This document shows, one piece after another, positions 1 to 8,928 of a stretch of 64,000 nt of DNA. The stretch comes from Schaalia suimastitidis DSM 15538 (lineage in GTDB: Bacteria; Actinomycetota; Actinomycetes; Actinomycetales; Actinomycetaceae), in the NCBI RefSeq assembly GCF_000429105.1, contig NZ_AUBF01000008.1, positions 1-64,000 of the forward strand, written 5' to 3'. The notes under the pieces are model-generated. The model was given only the letters and a program-made list of their open reading frames with translations, was not told the origin of the DNA and made no database searches. Numbering within the stretch: the first letter of the stretch is position 1; the number at the start of each line of letters is the position of its first letter. The position numbers and the translations under genes were made by a program.

Positions 1-1074
1 GTCCTTGCTGCTGCTCTTCTTGTCGTACTTTCGGCATGTACCACCACCCCAGCAGCACAAGAAGAGGAAACACCCACCCCCGTCCTATTTACAGCCACCA
101 CCATGACCGCCGACACCGTCACCGCGACACTGCCGGTCGGATGGAAAGAAATCCCCCAAGGACAATACGGCCTCGGAAGCTACGTCGCCTCACCCAACGG
201 AACAAACGACACTTCCGTACCATCCATCAGCCTGATCCAGTTTGACCCACAAAATATCTCATTAAGTTACGGCCAAATCGCACCCGACACCTACGACCTC
301 GACGCCATTGTCAACCGTTCATTATTCGATTTGCGAAAAGACACCCAGTATTCGAACCTCACTGACCTTGGCACCCGCACCATTGGCGGTGCCCCAGCCA
401 GAGGCTACGTCTATGTTTATACCGATGATGGTGTATCCCACCGCACCGAAAAATGGCATGTAGGTCGCCACGACGGACTATGGGATGTCCAACTTAGGTC
501 AGCAGACAACGACACCACATTCCCACCCGAAATCTACGACATCCTCAACACCATCACCTGGGCCACACCGACACCCACCCTATTTACAGCCACCACCATG
601 ACCGCCGACACCGTCACCGCGACACTTCCGGTCGGATGGAAAGAAATCCCCCAAGGACAATACGATCCCGCAAGCTACGTCGCCTCACCCAACGGAACAA
701 ACGACACCTCCGCACCATCCATCAGCCTATTCCGTTCTGACCCAGAAAATCTTTCATTCTCTTACAAGCAAGCCACACCCGACACCTTCAACCTCGACAA
801 CATCTTCGGCAACAGATTCGCTGACATATGGAGAAATGAAAACAACTCAGATGCCACTGACCTTGGCACACGTACCATTGGCGGCGCCACTGCACGCGGC
901 TGCTCTTTCACTGAAACCGTTGACGGCATATCCCACCGCACCGAAATATGGGAGTTAGGTCGCCACGACGGACTATGGACCATCCAACTCAGATCAGCGC
1001 TAAATGACACCACACTCCCACCCGAAATCTACGACATCCTCAACACCATCACCTGGACCACCCCCACACCGTAA
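1..1074 (+). CDS. Lipoprotein with two tandem LpqN-like domains (5' end missing)
   Basis: The reading frame is already open at base 1 and continues to the TAA at 1072-1074, so the true start lies upstream of the window. The first visible residues form the end of a lipoprotein signal peptide: a hydrophobic run closed by the lipobox LSAC, followed by a Thr/Pro/Glu linker, so the protein should be anchored to the outer face of the membrane. The rest is two copies of a unit of about 165 residues. Each copy opens with TLPVGWKEIPQGQY and closes with PPEIYDILNTITW. The pattern of a GW near the N-terminus, an IGGAPARG-type strand and a C-terminal amphipathic helix resembles small actinobacterial LpqN/DcrB-like lipoproteins, but that is inference. 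It sits convergent with the FHA gene, 31 bases away. A role as immunity or substrate-binding lipoprotein is possible and not shown. Confidence 0.8.
   Translation, partial: VLAAALLVVLSACTTTPAAQEEETPTPVLFTATTMTADTVTATLPVGWKEIPQGQYGLGSYVASPNGTNDTSVPSISLIQFDPQNISLSYGQIAPDTYDLDAIVNRSLFDLRKDTQYSNLTDLGTRTIGGAPARGYVYVYTDDGVSHRTEKWHVGRHDGLWDVQLRSADNDTTFPPEIYDILNTITWATPTPTLFTATTMTADTVTATLPVGWKEIPQGQYDPASYVASPNGTNDTSAPSISLFRSDPENLSFSYKQATPDTFNLDNIFGNRFADIWRNENNSDATDLGTRTIGGATARGCSFTETVDGISHRTEIWELGRHDGLWTIQLRSALNDTTLPPEIYDILNTITWTTPTP
79..1071 (+). repeat. 495-bp tandem duplication inside the lipoprotein gene
   Basis: Two adjacent copies have a 495-bp period (about 79-573 and 574-1071). The first 150 bases of each copy are nearly identical, including ctatttacagccaccacc, and so are the last 45 bases. 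The middle 300 bases have diverged. The patchwork suggests an old domain duplication partly re-homogenised by recombination. Confidence 0.85.
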
Positions 1075-1105
1075 CGCCCAGCACGCAAAGATCCGCAAGC
1101 GCCAC

Positions 1106-2386
1106 CTATGTCCAACGAATGCGGAACTCTATGGATACGCCTTCACCAAGATCAATGACGTCTCCATCAGCCAGGGTCACGGTATTCATGGGAGCCACTT
1201 CTTCCAATACCCCCTGTGCTCGCCGCAGAAGCGTTCCATTGACCGACCCTAGGTCCATCAACGACCATGCCCCTGGGTCAAGTGCCAACACTGCGCAGTG
1301 CGAACGCGAAATTTCATTGTCGGGGCTAGGGACTTTTAAGGCAATTGCCTCCATTCGCCCAGGAAGCTTATGCGTATCCGGGGCTCGCCCAATCACCACA
1401 TCTCGTAAAACCTCCACTGGTGCCGATCCCGCGTAAATCAGAAAAGCACTGGACTGCGCCACAGGTAGTGCCTCTGGCCGCCGCATCACGGTCGCTTCGA
1501 CATCTATCTGGTGTTGCATACTGTTCCATGCGTTTTCCAATGCCTGTGGGGTGATCGTAGCTTCCAATGCTTCCGGATTTGCCAACGGCTCGCTTGTCGA
1601 AGTTGCTGTTTGGTTGCTCGCTGGTGGTTCGACCTCCATCTGTGGCAGCACGGGATTGGGCGCAACGTCATCGGGCACCCATAACTGCGGCGCAGGAACA
1701 GGCAGCTCTACCGCCTCGTGGAAGACACCCGTTGGTGGAGCGAAGGACGATGGCTGTGCCGGGCCTGGAGCAGGTGAGGAAGGCGGGGTAAATGCCACTG
1801 GATGACCAGTTGGTGGAGCGAAATCCACTGAAGACCATGCAGTCGGCGCAACTACAGCAGATTCAATGGGTGACAATGATTCAGCACCAGGCACACCCTG
1901 GTCTGCGATAGGTTGCGTAGTCGGAGTCGGCCCTGCAACGGTTGACGTATTCATCAAAGGCGCCGTATTACCAGTGGGAGTACCGATACACACCTCATTC
2001 GCGTGCGTACCAGATTGAATCACAGGCATCCATGCAGCCAGACTGGGGTCGCCGATACGCATCATGATGCAGTCGTACAGGGCTGGATCAATGGGCTCCC
2101 CCCAAAGATGATCTCGCACCTGTACAGGAGCACCAGAGGCAGGAACCAATTGCACGGTCGCTCCTCCAAACACACTAAGATACGCCACAGGGTGCGACGT
2201 ATCGAGGAACGCAAGCGGTGTCCCTAAGGCCCTGTGGTGCTGTAACCACCCAACAACATCTTCCCGCCCGTTCAACACCTGTTGTGCACTCGCCGCAACA
2301 AAAACGGGGACAAGGGCGACGCCAGACACCCCGTAGACAGCCACAGAACCGGCGCCTCGGGTCATGTATTGACTGATGTGCAACAT
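1106..2386 (-). CDS. FHA-domain protein, T7SS-associated
   Basis: The 426-residue protein has a C-terminal forkhead-associated domain (about residues 325-420). Its hallmarks are VIGRAP, then ISRSHCAV, then DLGSVNGT, which are the residues that read phosphothreonine in this family. The N-terminal 130 residues are a domain I do not recognise, joined to the FHA by a Pro/Ala/Thr-rich linker. The ATG at 2386 is preceded by ggcgga at good spacing and lies 15 bases downstream of the phosphatase stop, so the two are surely co-transcribed from the EccC side. An FHA protein beside a PP2C phosphatase and a secretion motor fits a phospho-dependent adaptor. The partner is unknown. Confidence 0.85.
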   Translation of the reverse strand: MLHISQYMTRGAGSVAVYGVSGVALVPVFVAASAQQVLNGREDVVGWLQHHRALGTPLAFLDTSHPVAYLSVFGGATVQLVPASGAPVQVRDHLWGEPIDPALYDCIMMRIGDPSLAAWMPVIQSGTHANEVCIGTPTGNTAPLMNTSTVAGPTPTTQPIADQGVPGAESLSPIESAVVAPTAWSSVDFAPPTGHPVAFTPPSSPAPGPAQPSSFAPPTGVFHEAVELPVPAPQLWVPDDVAPNPVLPQMEVEPPASNQTATSTSEPLANPEALEATITPQALENAWNSMQHQIDVEATVMRRPEALPVAQSSAFLIYAGSAPVEVLRDVVIGRAPDTHKLPGRMEAIALKVPSPDNEISRSHCAVLALDPGAWSLMDLGSVNGTLLRRAQGVLEEVAPMNTVTLADGDVIDLGEGVSIEFRIRWT

Positions 2387-2401
2387 ATTTATTCCGCCTT
2401 C

Positions 2402-3262
2402 TTAGGCTTTGCGACGAACCGTCGCAGTGGGAATAGGAGTGACAGAGTAAATGGGACGCGCAGTACCTTGGATCGTGACCAAAGAGTGATCCCCCACCAC
2501 ACGTTGCGCCTCGACGACGATGACAGTGGCGTTATCGCGCGTTCCTGCACCCAATGCCCGTCGTATTAGTTCAGCAGCAATGCTCTGCGGATCTTGCCCT
2601 TGTGTCACTACCTCAGCAATCACCTCGTCGGTGACAGCACCGTGCATACCGTCGGAGGAGATCACCAGGTAATCGCCTTGGCGCATCGGCACCCGAAAAT
2701 AATCAGCACTGGGGATCCCAGCCATCCCCGCCCCTAAGGCACGCGTGACGACATTGCTAGGCGGTAAAGGAACAGATATTCCGGTGGCAGCTTCGAAATC
2801 GCGCGCCTCTTGTCGGGCCGAATGATCTTTAGTGATTTGCTGAATATTGCCATCGGCAACCAAGTAAGTTCGCGAATCGCCGATATTAAAAATTAGCCAG
2901 TATGGCACAGGCGGTCCCAGGAGCGCCATCGCCCCCGTTAACGTCGTACCTGGAGAACGGTAGGGATCCGAAGAGTGCGCCAAAGCTGCAACCTGCTGCG
3001 CCGCCTCGGTAATCGCCGCTTCGACATCGTCAACTGTCGGCACCTTGCCTTCGAGCGCTTCTTGCCCCAGCCGTTGCCGAAGCACCCGCAAGCCCGTCTG
3101 AGATGCCCGTTCACCGCCCGCATGTCCGCCCATACCGTCGGCGACAGCAAATAGCGGCGAGGCAGCAACCCACGCGTCCTCGTTCATTGAGCGCACGGGA
3201 CCAATATCGGACGCAGCACCCCACCGTGTTGCTACCACCGATCCGAGTCTGGATACGTCCAT
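2402..3262 (-). CDS. PP2C-type Ser/Thr protein phosphatase
   Basis: This is a 286-residue PPM-family phosphatase. The metal-binding motifs are in order: RSMNEDAW near the N-terminus, FAVADGMGGHAGGE, NIGDSRTYL, VISSDGMHGAV and GTRDNATVIV. All conserved aspartates are present, so it should be active. I chose the ATG at 3262 because gaggggg lies five bases upstream; an in-frame GTG at 3292 would add ten residues with no good ribosome site. No membrane segment is seen, so it is cytoplasmic. It should oppose the Ser/Thr kinase at 22,390-24,030 and set the phosphorylation of the FHA proteins' ligands. It sits between EccC and the FHA gene in a leftward transcription unit. Confidence 0.95.
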   Translation of the reverse strand: MDVSRLGSVVATRWGAASDIGPVRSMNEDAWVAASPLFAVADGMGGHAGGERASQTGLRVLRQRLGQEALEGKVPTVDDVEAAITEAAQQVAALAHSSDPYRSPGTTLTGAMALLGPPVPYWLIFNIGDSRTYLVADGNIQQITKDHSARQEARDFEAATGISVPLPPSNVVTRALGAGMAGIPSADYFRVPMRQGDYLVISSDGMHGAVTDEVIAEVVTQGQDPQSIAAELIRRALGAGTRDNATVIVVEAQRVVGDHSLVTIQGTARPIYSVTPIPTATVRRKA

Positions 3263-3408
3263 CCAAACCCCCTCAGTATTGCTGGCCTGCACAAGGTACT
3301 ACGATACAGCCTTCCGCGTGCGGCAGCGGGCACTTATCCACAAGTGTCATGTCGCAGCCCATCCCAGCGTGGCGTCGCAAAGTGGGTACGAGCATTCAGG
3401 TGACGGAT

Positions 3409-6400
3409 TCACATTTGCCGAGGCGTCCACAACATTTGTGCCATGAACTTTCCATTGTCGCGGGACACGATTTGCGCACGTCCTGGGGGTAGTTTCATTG
3501 GCTTGACACCGCCCGCGATCGCACCTTCAACTGGATCACCTGATAGCAGGATGCACGTTGCACCCAATTCGCCAAGTGTCTGCACCACAGGCTCATAGAG
3601 TGTGCGGCCAGCACCTCCGCTTCTGCGTGCGGTCACAAGGTGCAGACCAATATCGGAGGCTTGCGCCAATAATGGTACTAGCGGTGACAACGGGTTGTTC
3701 CCTGTCGAGGAAATGAGGTCGTAGTCATCGACCAGTACCCATATGTCGGCGCCTGACCACCAGGATCGGTCGCGAAGCTGTGCTGGGGAAACATCATCTC
3801 CTGGTAGGCGTGACTGTAGGTACAGCGCTAATTGCGCGATACCTTCGGCTGCGCTATCGCGTGTGGTGTGGGTGCTGAGAAGGTAGTCGTCGCTGATATG
3901 CCCCATCATTGTGCGCCGTGGGTCAATCAGGATAATTGCCGCCTGTTCAGGCGTATGTGTACGCATGATTTCTGAGGCCAACGAACACAGGAAAGTCGTC
4001 CGACCAGACTTGGAGTCACCAAAAAGATACATATGGGACTCGCGTGCAGTGTCGAAAAGTAATGGCCCCAAGCGGTTTTCTTCGATACCCAAAATGATGG
4101 CCTTGTCAGCCACGTTGGCCTTCGCCCGCACATCTTCACTAGTAACCCGCTCTGGAAGCAGACGTAGTTTCGGGCCAGCCACGGTGTGGGCAGCAATCTG
4201 TTCCAGACAGTGCGCCACACCTTCGGACAGGGTATTTGGGTCATGGTCGCCGTCAATCCTTGGCAGTCCAACCAGTATGTTGAGTTTGGCGGTGTTAATT
4301 CCCCTACCTGGTCGTTCCGCTGGAATGAGTTCTGCCCGCTTACGGTCAATCCTGGAGTCGGCAGCATCGCCCATACGCAATTCGATGACGGACCCAAATG
4401 AGTCATCCATCTGCATTCGAATATCATTCCATCGACTGGTCGCCAGGATAAGGTGCACACCATATGACAGGGCTCGGGTGAGTAATTCTTGTATGCGCAC
4501 ATCAAGGCCGTCGAATTCCACACGCATTGCGGCCCAGCCGTCAACAACGAGGAATACATCCCCATAACCGTCGTCCCATCGACCTTCGGCGCGTCCTTTC
4601 CGGTAGGCACTCATTGAGTCGATCTTGTGACGCCGGAAGTAAGCTTCGCGATCAGCGATGATGCCTTCGATCTCTGCCAGCATTCGGTTCACTAGGTCTT
4701 TACGGTCACGAGTGGCCACCGCTGCAATATGTGCGGCACTGTCGAAGGGGGTGAATGAACCGCCACCTAAGTCAATGATGTAAAACTGTACTTCCTGTGG
4801 TGTGTGCACAAGTGACAGCGCCATGACGACGCTGCGCAGCGTTGTCGATTTGCCTGACAAGGCACTACCGATTACTGCCATGTGCCCGTTAGCACCAGAA
4901 AAATCAAAGGTGAGCACATCACGGCGCTGTTCAAGCGGCACGTCCACGACGCCCAGTGGAATCCTCAGCGGGCCACGTGAGCGCCAGGAAGGAGACAGCA
5001 AACCGTGGCCGTCAACTATTTGAAGGTCAGGCATCAGCGAATCAAGCGTATCGGGCACATCCAATGGTGGTAGCCACACCTGATGAGCTGGTGTTCCTTT
5101 TCCAACCATGCGTGCCACCGCAATGTCCATCTGCGTCATATCAGCCCACTGGGCATCGCCTGGAAGTTCAATCGTTTCGCTTACTTGGGGGGCGTCCACT
5201 GGATCTCGTTGCAGGACGGGGGCAGTCGTAAAAGGTAGGACCCTGATGGGTGCTGCCGCCATCCCCGCTTGCTGGGTGGCAGCTTCTTTCCGAGGCGGTG
5301 GCGGGGCAGCCACATAGGATGCCCTGAAGCGAATCATTTCGTCAGTACCGGGCTTGAGGTAGCCGACACCAGGAAATGACGGCAACTCATACGCATCGGG
5401 CACGCCGAGGACTTCGCGGGATTCACCGATCGAGAAGGTACGTAAACCAATTCGATAGGACAAATGTGAATCAAGTCCACGTAAGCGCCCCGACTCAAGG
5501 CGTTGTGATGCGAGCAGAAGATGGATTGACATTGAGCGACCAACGCGGCCCACCGTGGTAAAAAGTTCCAAAAACTCTGGTTTTGCGGTGAGGAGTTCCG
5601 AGAACTCATCCAGAATGATGAATAAGGCAGGAAGCGGCGGAAAACTGTGTTTTCCGCTCAGTCGATCCGCTTCATAAGTGGTGACATTGGCATAGTTCCC
5701 AGCGTCCCGTAGAAGCTCTTGTCGACGAAGCATCTCTCCGCGAAGAGCATCTTCCATGCGATCGACCAGCGACAACTCTGATTCAAGGTTAGAGATCATT
5801 GCTGAAACATGGGGAAGATCAGCCATGCCTGCGAAGGTTGCGCCGCCTTTAAAGTCCACCAGCACAAAATTTAGTTGCTCCGGCGAATGCGTCAGCGCCA
5901 TAGCGATCACCATCGTGCGGAGCACTTCGGATTTGCCTGAACCTGTGGCGCCGATAAGCAATCCGTGCGGACCCATACCAAGCTGCGCTGACTCTTTGAT
6001 GTCGATGACGACTGGCAGGCCTTCGGGGGTGACCCCAAAGGGGACACGCAGGCGATCACGCCCTTCACGCCGTCGCCATTGGGTATCGGGATCGAAATCT
6101 CTGATATCCCCCAAGCCAAGTAATTCCAAAAGGTCCGCTGAACGTTTCGGGTCCGATGTGCCAAGGGGTGTATCGGAGCCAGGAAGTTCTGTCTCGTCCC
6201 ACGCGGTCATCCGACGTGCGATTGCCTCTGCATGTGCGATACCCATAGTGTCTGGGGATGCGATGATGGGTTCTTGGTCGACGAGAACAAGTTCCATTTT
6301 GCCGGGGTCATCTTGGTGTTGAGCGGGATGAAGGATCATGCGCAATGTCGCTCGTGATGTGAGTGGCCCCCAGGTACTCATTGCTTTAATAACTGTTACG

Positions 6401-7410
6401 CCAGCAGTGCCTTCAGTTGAGCCGAGACGCTGAGTCAGCGGCAAATTCGCACCATCAGTGATGAGCACAAGGTGTGGCCAGTCGGTATCTGCTGACCGTG
6501 GCCTGAAGGCTGGACGTTGGGAATATTCTTCGCCGAGCATGTCATAAAGGTCAGCGGCATCTGTGCACACCATACGTGCTGGACCTAAGGCGTCACTGAC
6601 GTGGGCTGATCGTGCATGAGGAAGCCATTTCACCCATTCCCATTGGTCAAGGTTATCTTCGGTGCACAAGACGGCAATTTTTAGCGAAGTCGGTGGAACG
6701 AAGGTACACAGGTGCGACACCATTGCCCGAATTTGGCTGCGGGTAACGTCGTCTGATCCTGCGACTTCGATGGTGGAAAAATCACCGATGACGATACCAA
6801 AAGGAAGGTCGTCAACGGTGGAGAATGCGTCAAGGAACCGCTTCATTGCTGAGTGGCATACAACGTCAGGCTGCGCCAGTGGTGGAAGCTGCGGTTCTTC
6901 CAATTCCATTGACAGTGTTTGGGTCGATGTTCCAATACGCACCTTGAGCGCAGCATCATCGCCGACTTCGCGTTCCCACAGGCGGGACTGTTCGTGGGCA
7001 ATAAGGACAAGAGCATCAGGGCTGGGAAGGAACCAGTTGATGTATCGGCGCTGTTGTGTGGCAATAGTGCGCACGCTTGTGCGCGTTTCGGCCAGGTAGG
7101 CCAGATATTCCCGTCGACTATCGTTTACCTTGCGCCGATGGCTGCTGATTTGCCGATAGATATTGAATCCGATCATTGACACCATTGCGACAACCATGGC
7201 GCCTGCCATCAGAAGCATGCGTGTATTCGTTCCTTGAGACATCGCCATGAACACCATGACGCCCATGGAACCAACCATCGGGATCATCGTGGCAAGGATA
7301 TTGCCCATGCCGCCAGATTCAACTTGATCAGGTGGCGGTTGTATTGGGATGGTCCCTGTGGGTAGCTCTGGTGCCGTATGTTGGGTGCTTTGGGTACCAA
7401 ACCGGGCCAT
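3409..7410 (-). CDS. eccC: T7SS motor ATPase EccC (three FtsK/SpoIIIE domains)
   Basis: The 1333-residue protein is the full fused form (EccCa plus EccCb). Two membrane helices lie at about residues 37-57 and 64-85, followed by three FtsK-like ATPase domains with P-loops near residues 486-494 (GATGSGKSE), 847-855 (GSALSGKST) and 1131-1139 (GDSKSGRTT). The first domain has a clear Walker B (FVLVDFKGG). The second and third are degenerate, and the third carries Arg in place of the P-loop Lys, as often happens in domains that bind the secretion signal rather than power transport. EccC recruits WXG100 substrates and drives translocation. It is divergent from eccD across a 156-bp gap that must hold both promoters, and it heads the unit that includes the phosphatase and FHA genes. 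Confidence 0.97.
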   Translation of the reverse strand: MARFGTQSTQHTAPELPTGTIPIQPPPDQVESGGMGNILATMIPMVGSMGVMVFMAMSQGTNTRMLLMAGAMVVAMVSMIGFNIYRQISSHRRKVNDSRREYLAYLAETRTSVRTIATQQRRYINWFLPSPDALVLIAHEQSRLWEREVGDDAALKVRIGTSTQTLSMELEEPQLPPLAQPDVVCHSAMKRFLDAFSTVDDLPFGIVIGDFSTIEVAGSDDVTRSQIRAMVSHLCTFVPPTSLKIAVLCTEDNLDQWEWVKWLPHARSAHVSDALGPARMVCTDAADLYDMLGEEYSQRPAFRPRSADTDWPHLVLITDGANLPLTQRLGSTEGTAGVTVIKAMSTWGPLTSRATLRMILHPAQHQDDPGKMELVLVDQEPIIASPDTMGIAHAEAIARRMTAWDETELPGSDTPLGTSDPKRSADLLELLGLGDIRDFDPDTQWRRREGRDRLRVPFGVTPEGLPVVIDIKESAQLGMGPHGLLIGATGSGKSEVLRTMVIAMALTHSPEQLNFVLVDFKGGATFAGMADLPHVSAMISNLESELSLVDRMEDALRGEMLRRQELLRDAGNYANVTTYEADRLSGKHSFPPLPALFIILDEFSELLTAKPEFLELFTTVGRVGRSMSIHLLLASQRLESGRLRGLDSHLSYRIGLRTFSIGESREVLGVPDAYELPSFPGVGYLKPGTDEMIRFRASYVAAPPPPRKEAATQQAGMAAAPIRVLPFTTAPVLQRDPVDAPQVSETIELPGDAQWADMTQMDIAVARMVGKGTPAHQVWLPPLDVPDTLDSLMPDLQIVDGHGLLSPSWRSRGPLRIPLGVVDVPLEQRRDVLTFDFSGANGHMAVIGSALSGKSTTLRSVVMALSLVHTPQEVQFYIIDLGGGSFTPFDSAAHIAAVATRDRKDLVNRMLAEIEGIIADREAYFRRHKIDSMSAYRKGRAEGRWDDGYGDVFLVVDGWAAMRVEFDGLDVRIQELLTRALSYGVHLILATSRWNDIRMQMDDSFGSVIELRMGDAADSRIDRKRAELIPAERPGRGINTAKLNILVGLPRIDGDHDPNTLSEGVAHCLEQIAAHTVAGPKLRLLPERVTSEDVRAKANVADKAIILGIEENRLGPLLFDTARESHMYLFGDSKSGRTTFLCSLASEIMRTHTPEQAAIILIDPRRTMMGHISDDYLLSTHTTRDSAAEGIAQLALYLQSRLPGDDVSPAQLRDRSWWSGADIWVLVDDYDLISSTGNNPLSPLVPLLAQASDIGLHLVTARRSGGAGRTLYEPVVQTLGELGATCILLSGDPVEGAIAGGVKPMKLPPGRAQIVSRDNGKFMAQMLWTPRQM

Positions 7411-7566
7411 TCCAATTCTCCTGCGCAGGTATGTGCGGCTACGCGCTGAAGATGCATAGCTCGGTACTCATCCTATCGTCGCAGCGGCGACTTCTTGCGA
7501 GTAGAGTACTGAGTCTAGATGTATATCCCTCCACAACACACATCCTGAGCAGACACGGAGGACCCT

Positions 7567-8928
7567 GTGGGCAGTGCGATGGCTTCAGCGACGATCGTTG
7601 ACGGCGAACAACGTACCGACGTCGCAGTGCCGCGTGGGACAACTGTTGCTGGGATAATGGCAATGTTGAAGTTGAATGCCTCTCAGCCTGGGACTCACCT
7701 CACGCTTTCCGATGGCACCCCTTGTGATCTTTCCAGTGTGATTGGTCGCGATATTCCTGCCGGCTCCGTATTGGCTGTGGTTGATCGTCCTGCCCCACAT
7801 GGCGACCGCATCACTGCTGGTGGCAATGTTTCAGGACGCTCTTTGCGACCACTATTAGCTGCAGTGTCTCTACTGTTTCTTATGTATTCTCTGCAGCTGC
7901 TCGTGCTCGTAGTCCCTCTTGCGCTGCCCGCCGTTTACGGGTCCTTGATTGCCGAGGCGCCTCTGCCCGTTCCGCTTCGCCTAGCGGTTGCGCTTTTCAC
8001 CGCTGCGTTAGCATGCGCGGCATATACTCGCCTGCGTGCCTATCCGCTAACGAGCCTGTTTTTCCCTCTCACTGTGGGGATTTCCGCACTTGCTTTGTTG
8101 GACCCAAAGTCACCAACCTCGTTCTTGCTGGCATTTCCTGTCGTTTTCTGGGTCGCATTGGTAGCCTCTGTGATCCTGTGGTCTTTTGGCCGCAACGAAG
8201 CTGATGCCGCTTCAGGTGCCGTCTTCGCGACGCTTGCTGCCGTTTCTACAGCGATTGTTGCCACGTCCATTGCATACACGATCTGGGCGCCTATTGTGCT
8301 GGCGCTAATCGTTGCAACGTTGCCTTTACAACCGTCGGCAGCGCTGCGTATCCCACAGTCTCAGCTGATCGATCTTCCGTTGGTCCTCACTTCGGCGCCA
8401 CGTGTACGCTTTTTTAAGACCACCGCCCCATCGCGCATCACCTCCCGCAGGGTGGAGTATTCGCGGACCACTGCAGATACACGCGCGTTGGTGCTGATGA
8501 CAGCATCTATGCTCCTCGTTATTGGTTGCATACCCGCACTTAGCGGCATCGTCGATTTTCATAGTTGGTCCGGTATTGCAGGTGCAGGCGCAATGTTATG
8601 TGCCGCTGGCGGACTGTTTTTAGTACCGCGCACCTGGCGAGCTCCCCTGCTGCGCGTTTTCCCACGCATTGTCGCGTTGCTTATTGTCGTAATGTTCTTC
8701 GCGTCGCCTCCTGTACAGGAGGAAGTAGGGATTAGGCTGGCACCGGTGCTGTTGTTCGCCTTGGCAACCGTGGTGATCGGCGGACATATTCTTCACATAC
8801 GTATCGGACAATCGGCACTGCTGGGACGTGTCGGCGATATCTTCCAAAGTATCGCCTTAACCTGCGTGATTCCAACCGCAGTTGCCAGCACCGAGCTATT
8901 CCATCTTGTCAGGCAGGTGGCCTCATGA
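7567..8928 (+). CDS. eccD: T7SS membrane channel protein EccD (copy 1)
   Basis: The 453-residue protein has a cytoplasmic ubiquitin-like domain (about residues 5-80, ending near AGSVLAVVDRP) followed by about eleven hydrophobic segments, the defining architecture of EccD. The GTG start is supported by ggagg six bases upstream. In known ESX systems EccD dimers line the inner-membrane channel beside EccB and EccC. Its stop overlaps the start of the RDD-FHA gene by four bases (ATGA), so the two are translationally coupled. A second EccD of similar length lies at 11,224-12,534. The two differ throughout, which suggests a heteromeric channel. Confidence 0.93.
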   Translation: MGSAMASATIVDGEQRTDVAVPRGTTVAGIMAMLKLNASQPGTHLTLSDGTPCDLSSVIGRDIPAGSVLAVVDRPAPHGDRITAGGNVSGRSLRPLLAAVSLLFLMYSLQLLVLVVPLALPAVYGSLIAEAPLPVPLRLAVALFTAALACAAYTRLRAYPLTSLFFPLTVGISALALLDPKSPTSFLLAFPVVFWVALVASVILWSFGRNEADAASGAVFATLAAVSTAIVATSIAYTIWAPIVLALIVATLPLQPSAALRIPQSQLIDLPLVLTSAPRVRFFKTTAPSRITSRRVEYSRTTADTRALVLMTASMLLVIGCIPALSGIVDFHSWSGIAGAGAMLCAAGGLFLVPRTWRAPLLRVFPRIVALLIVVMFFASPPVQEEVGIRLAPVLLFALATVVIGGHILHIRIGQSALLGRVGDIFQSIALTCVIPTAVASTELFHLVRQVAS

